From the NCBI GenBank assembly GCA_942486035.1, contig CALNXK010000104.1, forward strand, positions 847,501 to 911,500: a stretch of DNA of 64,000 nt, given 5' to 3'. Source of the stretch: Porites lobata (lineage: Eukaryota > Cnidaria > Anthozoa > Scleractinia > Poritidae). Position numbers and translations under genes: made by a program. The first letter of the stretch is position 1, and each line of letters begins with the position of its first letter. Below, piece by piece: positions 26,101 through 35,100 of the stretch. A model generated the notes under the pieces. It was given only the letters and a program-made list of their open reading frames with translations, did not search any database and was not told where the DNA came from.

Positions 26101-29100
26101 ATGACGACTGTAGGGTAGGTATCAACAATTCCATTGTTGTACACCTCAGATGTTCGTCCGATAGTGAGCGTTCTCATTGGTTGCTATAAGACAAACGTCT
26201 TCGAGCAGGTGGATAATATTAAGTAATCTTGCACGTTAGAGGGTAACAGTGCACTGATTCTGGTACTCAAGAATGTTGATTGTTACTGTTGGATCACGAA
26301 GGTTCTTTGATGGATATAAATAATTGACGCGGTGAGGCCATTGCGCCCCTCCAAGGGATCATTAAGGCTAAATTTACGTATCTTTTTCATTTCTTTTAAT
26401 TTCTTGACTAAGCTTGCCAGATAGACTACGATTGTTGATGAGGTAATTCTAAGTTTTTGTTTGTTGCAAAATGTGACATCAACAACATTGGTGAAATATT
26501 TTTTTCAATTTCAAAGTGAAACTTATATCATGTAAAAGACATTTAGAATGGGAGTAAAATGTCGAAAGCTCTTTCTCGTTACGGTACGTTAATTCTAGTT
26601 ATGCACCGTAATTTTTAGGGAGTTATTATAACTCCAAAAATGGAGTAAAAATTTTAGGTACAGGATAACCCCTTTTTTGGGGTTATTTTAACTCCTAATT
26701 TAACTCCTAATTTAACTCCGAATTTGGGGTCATTTTTACTCCTGAAAAAGAGTTCTTTTTACTCCTAGTCTGGAGTTAAAATTACTCCGAAATGGGGTTA
26801 CTTGTACTCCTTACATGGGTTGTTTTTACTCTTTTTGGAGTTAATTTAACTCTGAAAGTGGAGTAAAAATTTTAGGTACAGGATAACTCCTTTTTTGGGG
26901 TTATTTTAACTCCTCAATATCTGGGGTCCCTTTTACTCCTGAAAAAGAATTCTTTTAAACTCCTTTTTGGAGTTAAAGTAACTCCACGAAAAATAACTCC
27001 ACTGTAAGGAGTTAAATTAGCCCCACTAGAGGAGTTATTATAACTCCCTGAAAATTACAGTGTGGGACTTCAAAGACATTTAAAAGGAGCCCCCGGGAAA
27101 AAAAAAAATTTCCCTTTGATTTATTTTTTATTTTATTTCATTTTATTTTTGCAAAATAAGACGATTTTCCGGGAAAATAAACCTTTTATAGTTTCCAAAA
27201 ATTTTATCATTTTAAGTTTTCGTTTCTTGACTTACAAACGCTTGTTTAAGCAAACCAAAAAATGATCACGTGACATTTTATGACGTCAGAAGACGGTTTT
27301 CTTGCGGTTTTTGCGCAGTTACGAATTTCCTTTTTCAAATTTTCTTTTTTCTTTAGCTTTCGACAATAAAGATCTGTTACGCTTAAAATCAGAATTATTT
27401 TACAAGCGAGCACCCCGTTTTTGAGGTACGAATTTATTAAAATTGAAAATTTCATATGTCAGCTTATATTTGAGATATGAAAAAAAAAATTAAGCTTTTT
27501 TATTCCCTTGAATAAAAAAAAAAATTGGAAAATTCAAAAGTCTAAAAAATTGCGCATGAATGACGTCAAAAAATGTGACGTCATAATTTGACATTTTGGA
27601 GTCAAAATAAATGCCAATTTATTTGGCTCAATATTCTATATTTTCAGTCCAAGTTTGGCGTAGAAAGAGTGGAAGCCAACAAAGCTATTTTAAATAAACC
27701 AAATTTACCACGCCCTGATGATTCCCTTGGGCCGGATGGTTTGCCCCTGCTGTGTTACTGGTCCCAACAGAAAACCCAAAAACAAATAAATGCACATGCA
27801 AAAAATTGAAACTAAAGCCGAAGTGGTTTTGTTTTCTTGCGAGTTTATTCCCTTTAAACAAATTTGTATGTGCTATGACAAGTATAATGGAATAGGTGAT
27901 ACATTATTTGGGGCTTGTTTTGGCGGCAAAAGGAGTAAGTATCACCAAAAACACACAATGAAATACCCTAAAAAAACAAACAAACAAACAAACAAGATAA
28001 ACAACTACGATAGCAATAACGAAGCAAAACAACGCAACATGAATACACACATCTTTACATGGAAATAAATAAATAAATAAATATACTTAGTGTTTAGTGT
28101 GAAGTGCCATATTTACTCATATTTGTTGATAGGTATGGTGATCGAGCGCCCAAGTCTATTATCGGGCGCATTTTTGGTATAATGTGGACATTAACCGGCC
28201 TTGTTATTATCTCCATTCTAATTGGTGCAATTGCTTCGTCACTCACAAGTGTTACTGTTGAAAGGAACGTTATTCTGTATGGTACACAGGTAAATCTATA
28301 TGAAAATAAACAAAAGAGTAAATAGATAAAGATTAATAATATGAAGTACAACAGCGTATCGAGTGGCCCTTCGTCTGAGGTGATTCGGAAATGTTGGTTC
28401 ACTAGGACGGAGGAGAACATCTTGGAGCAAGGAGAATGAGCAACATCAGTCATCTCATCAAACTAAACCCTTTGGCGACCGCTTGCGAATAGGGAAAACC
28501 AACTTTTTAAACTAAAACCTCCTTTTTGGAGCATGGCCTTATGCCAAGATTGTGTCATATGCCCATTTTCGAATCTATTTCGAACTTTCTTTCCCGATCT
28601 CTATTTTACTTGCCTTTTTTACAGGCAGTTTTGTCGCCCACTTTATTTCATTTTTCTCATGGAATTGTGGCTGGCTGACTTTCCAGGAAAGAAACCAGTT
28701 TAATTTGCAGCGAGTAGTAAGTCAATAGCAAAATTGGCAGTGGATTTTTCCCCGAAATGTTACTATGGATTTTTTGTATCTAACCCCGTCAGGATTATCT
28801 AGTATTTCCAAAATGAGTTACCTGTGGACAGATATATCGTTGCTTTATTAATATCTTAAACTGAAAGCTAAACGGGTCCAGGAAGGCTTTAATGATTATA
28901 TGCATCGTTCCACATGGTACGAAACTGACCAAGGCCGTCGTCGAAGGTTTAACAGGGTAGCCTGAAATTCATCTGATTGCTTCGAGTCGTTTTCTCCTCT
29001 CAACAACGTCTGAATCGACCCGCCGTTAATGCCGTCCAGTGACGTCACTCACTACCCGAAAACCGGGTAGTGATTTTGATTGGTTGATTGTCTAAACATT

Positions 29101-32100
29101 CGCATGATTATGTATAATTATGAAAAATTTTAGCGGGATTGTCATTTGATATTCAGCGGATCGCATCCCTGGCATTCTTTCGGTTAGTTCAAACATTTCT
29201 ATGAGCTTAATCTTTATCTTAAACAGCAAAATTGCCCTTGTCTTCGAAACTGAAATGTTAAATTGAACTGCGAATGAAGAATCATCGCGGAGAGTCGGTA
29301 GGTGAGTTTTCATTCAGAGCCACTTTGTGGTTTGGGCGGCCGGTGATTTTGTTTACGCGAAGTTTTCTGAATTTTAATTCGACCTTCTTGCTATTTCACC
29401 GTCAAGTGTGATGATTCTGTTAGCTTTTCTTTCTTTTCTCCTTGTTTTTTTCTTCGTTAAGGACCAAATAGCTTCTTTTCAATTAAAGCAAATCATTTTG
29501 TTTTTGAACTAAGTGTTCCGTGTGTGTTTTTATCATGTTTTATTTCATTGCGTGATTGCCTGACCGAATTTGATTATAGAATTTAGTACAAACGGTTCAG
29601 AGTTGTACCGCATGCAGTTGATTGTTTGAACGTTAAACATGAACTACAATCGAAAAAAAATAAAGCAGTTCTGTATCTTGCAGACATTTCCAAACGATAT
29701 TTCTCGGTTTGCCACTTGAAAATCGTGTTTTACTTTTTGCATGAATTAAAGCAAAGGTCAAGGAGTAGTGACGTCACTGGACGGCATTAACGGCCGGTCG
29801 ATTCCGACGTTACTGAGACAGTAATAACGACTCGAAGTAATCGGATGAAATTCAGGCTATTAACAGGGCTGAGAAGATCGATTGCTCTTCCTTGCATTGC
29901 CCTTTCTCACCTATTTAACTATCCCTAGGTCCTTTCTAGCACCATCCGCACCATTTTAGCACAAGTGATACTATATGCATAAGAAACGCTGGAATACAAA
30001 CACAACCAAAGACGTTAAAATTTTCTCAGGTGACAAAAAACTAGCATATACAGATTTTTTGTCTACAACAACAACAACAACAATGTATTTATTTAAAGAA
30101 ATATAAAGTTTACAATACTTCATGTCCTGCAAATAGCTATAATGCTAATCTAGGCAGGACAAGATTTTAACTAAAGGCGTTATTAAATTACATAAGAAAA
30201 AAAGAAAAGAAGAAATACAAAAACATACAGAAAGAAACACCTTACATATAAATTCAAGTACAAGGGATTTTGTTATTTGAAAAAGACTAAAATTACAACT
30301 GGAGGTATATACAACATATCAGGTTAACTTCACAAAATATTCTATTAAATAATTAACATTCAAATAATTATCCTCATTACCTAGAACATTAAGGAGTAGT
30401 GATTTAATTTTTTACGAAAATTAGAAACGTTGAGAGTCTTAACAGAAAGTGGAGTAGAATTCCAAATAGACACATGTACTGTCGCAATTTGTAATAATCA
30501 TCGCACTTTGTAATACCTGTCGCAATTTGTAATAAACCCATCGCACTTTGTAATACCTGTCGCAATTTGTAATAAACCGTGTCGCACTTTGTAATAAAAA
30601 AGCTGTCGCAATTTGTAATAACAGTCCATCGCACTTTGTAATAAACTAAGCTGTCACAATTTGTAATAATTCCATCGCACTTTGTAATAATTTTTTGAGA
30701 GTGATTCAACTTACTTCGTCAACATTAATATAATGCCAAAATATACATGGTACTTCATAAACAAAGATGATGACGTCTGCTACCACGTAACATATCCGCA
30801 ACATTTACTTTGGTCAAACATGCATGTCTTACGCTACAAATGTTTCTGCCTTGATTAATCACGTGACCAACTAGAAACGCTTTTATGGAAGACATGAAAC
30901 TTCCTGTGACATATCACCAAAAAGAGATGAATCATGTTTAAATTCAAAAATATTTAAATAACTGAAGCAACATTTAACAACAGAAAATTCATGAACAACC
31001 TGGCATTCATAGTCTAAATCCATGTTTGCTTGCCAAGTGACAAGTGAAGTCTTCTTGGGGGGGGGAATATAATCCCATATATGGATGGGCTAGATAGGTA
31101 AGTACCGCCTGATAGGGTATGGTTTTTGAGGATCTCCAGCCTTTAATAGGGTATCATTTTTTACGTTGTTGGCCTTGTGTCTTTGGTTTGATCCTTAGAT
31201 AGGGTAACTCAAGTAGTAATGGATGGTTTATTCCATCCTTTCCATTTTGTGGAAAAACAGTAATCCAGAACACGCTCGGAAGAATTGCAAGGTCTTACGA
31301 GTTGTATATACGCAGGGAAGGATAATTTTTTACTATCCCCATGGTATTTGCTTTAGAGGACTCCTTGTAGAAAAACAATTGTTTTAAGATGGAATGAGTA
31401 CGTACTCCTTTTGTTCCTATATGGGACCAAATCAAGTTAGAATAATGGGCCAAATGCCCAGCCGGCTCAGTGTAAGACCTCAAGTGAGTGTTATAAAAAC
31501 AGGTACATACGAAGGTATTGGCCAGCAACTAATTGGATTTTGTGTTTCGACGGTTTGCCACTGATGACGTTTTTTTAATTATTTGCAGTAAACATTTTGA
31601 ATCTTTCCAGGCCTCTTTTGATTAATTTGGCCGAAATATGGAAGCCACTATTACTTTTTTAAGATTGTGCGTTAGACAAGGACGGTGCACCACGTGTTGT
31701 TTCGACTTGTTGTAAGATCTAACAAGGAAAGCTTGAAATCTCCTGGTGTCCTTATTCGAATGACGTAGGATGGATGTTACGATTTGCGGAAATTAAATGC
31801 TTTTTAATAATGGCTCGTTTGTGTCTAGTGCGTCTAGATTCTGTGCTCTGACAACGCTCTGTCCAGAGGCACATCCCCGTATTGGCCATATAAGGAAGTA
31901 CACCCGCCGGGTAACCATTGAATGAAAACTACCTAGTACAATAGCAAGGTTTAAGAATACAGCATTTCGTAAGTCAGATAACTAATCAACGTTAATCTAA
32001 AAAAAATGTTTAGGACGGTCAATAAAGTTAAATGTTTGAATGACCGGAGATGTCACGTGCTAGCTGACGTCATCATCTTTGTTTATGAAGTACCAAACAT

Positions 32101-35100
32101 ATTTTGGCATTATTTTAATCTTGACGAAGTAAGTTTGATTACTCTCAAAAAGGTATTACAGAGTGCGATGGCATTATTACAAATTGCGACAGGTATTACA
32201 AAGTGCGATGATTATTACAAATTGCGACAGTACAGACACACCAATTCTAGTAAAAGATTTTTTCATTTTTTCAGTTCTAGAGAATTTGACAGAGAAGCAT
32301 TCCTTTGCAGATAATCGCATGTTATAATGATGTTTTGTATTGATTTTCGCAAACTTATCGAGAAGACTTTTAGGAGCTGTCTTAGCATGAACTTAGCATG
32401 AGCTGTCTTAGCATGAACGTTTTAGGAGCTGTCTTAGCATGAACGTCATACATTAAATAGCTTAACTGTTGAAAGAGCAAAGATTGCAAAGTAAGGCAGT
32501 TTGATTCAATAAAAAAAGGGATTACATAGTCTCTGGGTTTAGAAACATAGATCAAACGCAGAGCACGTTTTTACAGAACAAGTATCTTGTTGAGGTAGGT
32601 CTGTGGACAGTTGCCCCATGCACAGATACCATAGTATGCATGGTATAAATTCAAAAGAAGACGCCATGGAATGTAATGCCTCATTTTAGCAATTATTTCC
32701 AACCGATGTACTAATTTTGTGACAGATAAAGTCAATATGATGCTTCCATGATAGTTCAGAATCAATCATTATACCCAAATATTTAAGTCCTTGTCTCTCT
32801 TTATCCTTAATATCTTATCTTTGCTGTCTCTGTAATCTTGACATGGACGAACGGTAACCTTTTACTTTGGGTCAACTTCTAGGTAGGAGCGTTACGGGGT
32901 TCTGCAGAATATCGACTGGGTGTACTTCACAACGCAAAAGTTAATACAAGTAAGTATATAGTCGCTATGCCGCTGTTAGTGTCCCGGCTAGAAATTATTA
33001 CTGCAAACAGCTAGGGTATCTTAAAAAAAAAAATGAACGGACAATTAACAAAGCATGATGATAAGGTTGATTTACACAAGTTTGGAAATGTATAGCCTGC
33101 GTAGCAAGCGTTTCCGCGCTAATTCGTCGAGAAAGTTGGGAAGAGAGAAAAAAAAAGAAATGACGGGGGAGGGGGAGGAAAAAGAAGGAAACGCTTGCAC
33201 GCAAACCCCACGATTTTGAAAAACTGCGTTAGCCCACGAACGCAGCTTCTGATTGGCGCGGTGCGGGTAGTGTTGATTACTTAGCACTCGAAACATCAAT
33301 CAAACCAGGTATGCTTCGTTTACGAGCGTCACAGATCTGGTCTCATCTGATTTGTGGTCGCAGATTACAAATGCTTTGGACTGATATTTATTTGAATCGT
33401 GTTTGTGCAAGGTTTATGAGTTCAGAGTCTTCAAAGTATATTTGGAGATCGAGGAGTGGAGACTAGGGAAGACCAATTTATCGGAAATGACGGCGTGTGA
33501 ATCTGACTGGAAAAAAACTAATGGACTGTTTGTTTGAGATAACATCAACGTAAATCAGAACATCAGTACTCAACACTAGCTAAAGCCGCCATAGACAAGC
33601 GATTTGTTGGCTTCTTAAAATGAAAAGATTCTTTTTGTTCATTGGAAATCAAGCGGCATGTATTGTAGAGAACGCTTCGACACGGGCTGAAGAGCAGCAG
33701 CTCTGCAAAACTCATAGTCGGCGGAGTGAATAGTTCCGAACAGATCATTGTTGACGCGTTTCACGACGAGATAAAACCACACAATAAAAAAAAAAAACAA
33801 GAAATTTTGCAGCAACCGCTCAGAGTTTTGACCTTCTTTTATCGTAAACCTTTTTTATTACAGTTTTGCAATCGCCTGGAACGTGTTCTATTAGAGAACA
33901 AAGTAATTTTACAAGTCTGGCAATCCAGGGGTAATCTGTACGTTATACTTCTCTTTTGACGAGCTGTCAATTTACAGACGAACCGAACCGTGAAATATCA
34001 AGGGGCGTTTTTCAGAATCGTGGGGCTTGCGGGCAAGTGTTTCCTCTTCTCCCCTCCCCCTCTCCCTTCCAGAAATATAAATTTTCTACACTGTTTGATT
34101 TGGAACTAAAGCAAAGTAAGGCCATTAAACTTCTTTTCTTTCTGAACTTCACTGGCTTCCGGTACGTAAGCATCAGAAATCAAATACCGATGTTCATGCG
34201 TGAAAACGTACGGCGATCGATCTTTTAGTTCTGAGGCACCTATTAAACTGAAAAAACGGTGAAATGGCCATAGAATGTCCATAAATCGCATTATGTTGCT
34301 ACCCGCTCATCCGAACATTCCTTCATCAGATCTGTTTTTCTAAAAAAAATATCTGCTGGTAAAATTTTTACTTTTCTGTTCTTTTTGGTGAAGGTGTTTT
34401 AAAGCGGCAAGAAGTTTAAGAGCACCGTACCTACACTGTATAAGCGCTCGATAGCTATGAATTGATATGATTAGTTGATAAAATTATGACGATTATTACT
34501 TAATATCAGAAATGCATAATTATTATTCTAAATGTTATACGACAATTGCAATAGTTTTTTTGTTATCTGTCGTGCCATGAAATACTTATGCGTTACTTAT
34601 GGGGTTTACTATTGGCCTGCAGAACACCAGTATAGCAATCTGGATGATATTCGAATGGCATTGGAAGATGGAGAAATCCAAGGAGCCTTGATTGATACTT
34701 ACGTCATCGCTGAGCATAAAGAATCTCTTCTAAGTGACAGAATTTTTGTCAAAAAAATACTCGATCGGCCATTTGGTTATGGGGTGGTGTTGTCAGGAGC
34801 TGCAAGGAATGTAGAACTGAGATGCAGGGATTACATCCACATGAAAATCACAGATATATTTCAAATTATTCAGAATACCACCAAGACATTAGATGTGAGT
34901 TATTTTAGTAGTGATTGATTGCTACCGCTTACTCCAAACTCTGATTTATGAGAGCTTATACGCCCCCGGCCAAAAAAAAAATAAAAATAAAAAAAAATAA
35001 AAACACGCACATACCCCCAAAAATTATATAAAAGAAAAGCAGATGACCCAGAAACGATGATGAGATAGCAAGCCGTGATGAATAATCAAAAAAATAATTA

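Noticed and set aside
28094..28453. 119-codon minus-strand frame over the inner-helix exon
   Set aside because: Antisense shadow of the real exon at 28133-28289.
30480..30691. CRISPR-like array of regularly spaced short repeats
   Set aside because: The units alternate between two forms, spacers are only a few similar bases, and the array is the end of a transposon with an inverted partner in an animal genome.
34532..34622. Upstream ATG extending the S2 exon
   Set aside because: The extension is intronic: the AG at 34621-34622 gives exact agreement with the minus-strand exon and completes the split codon from 32949.
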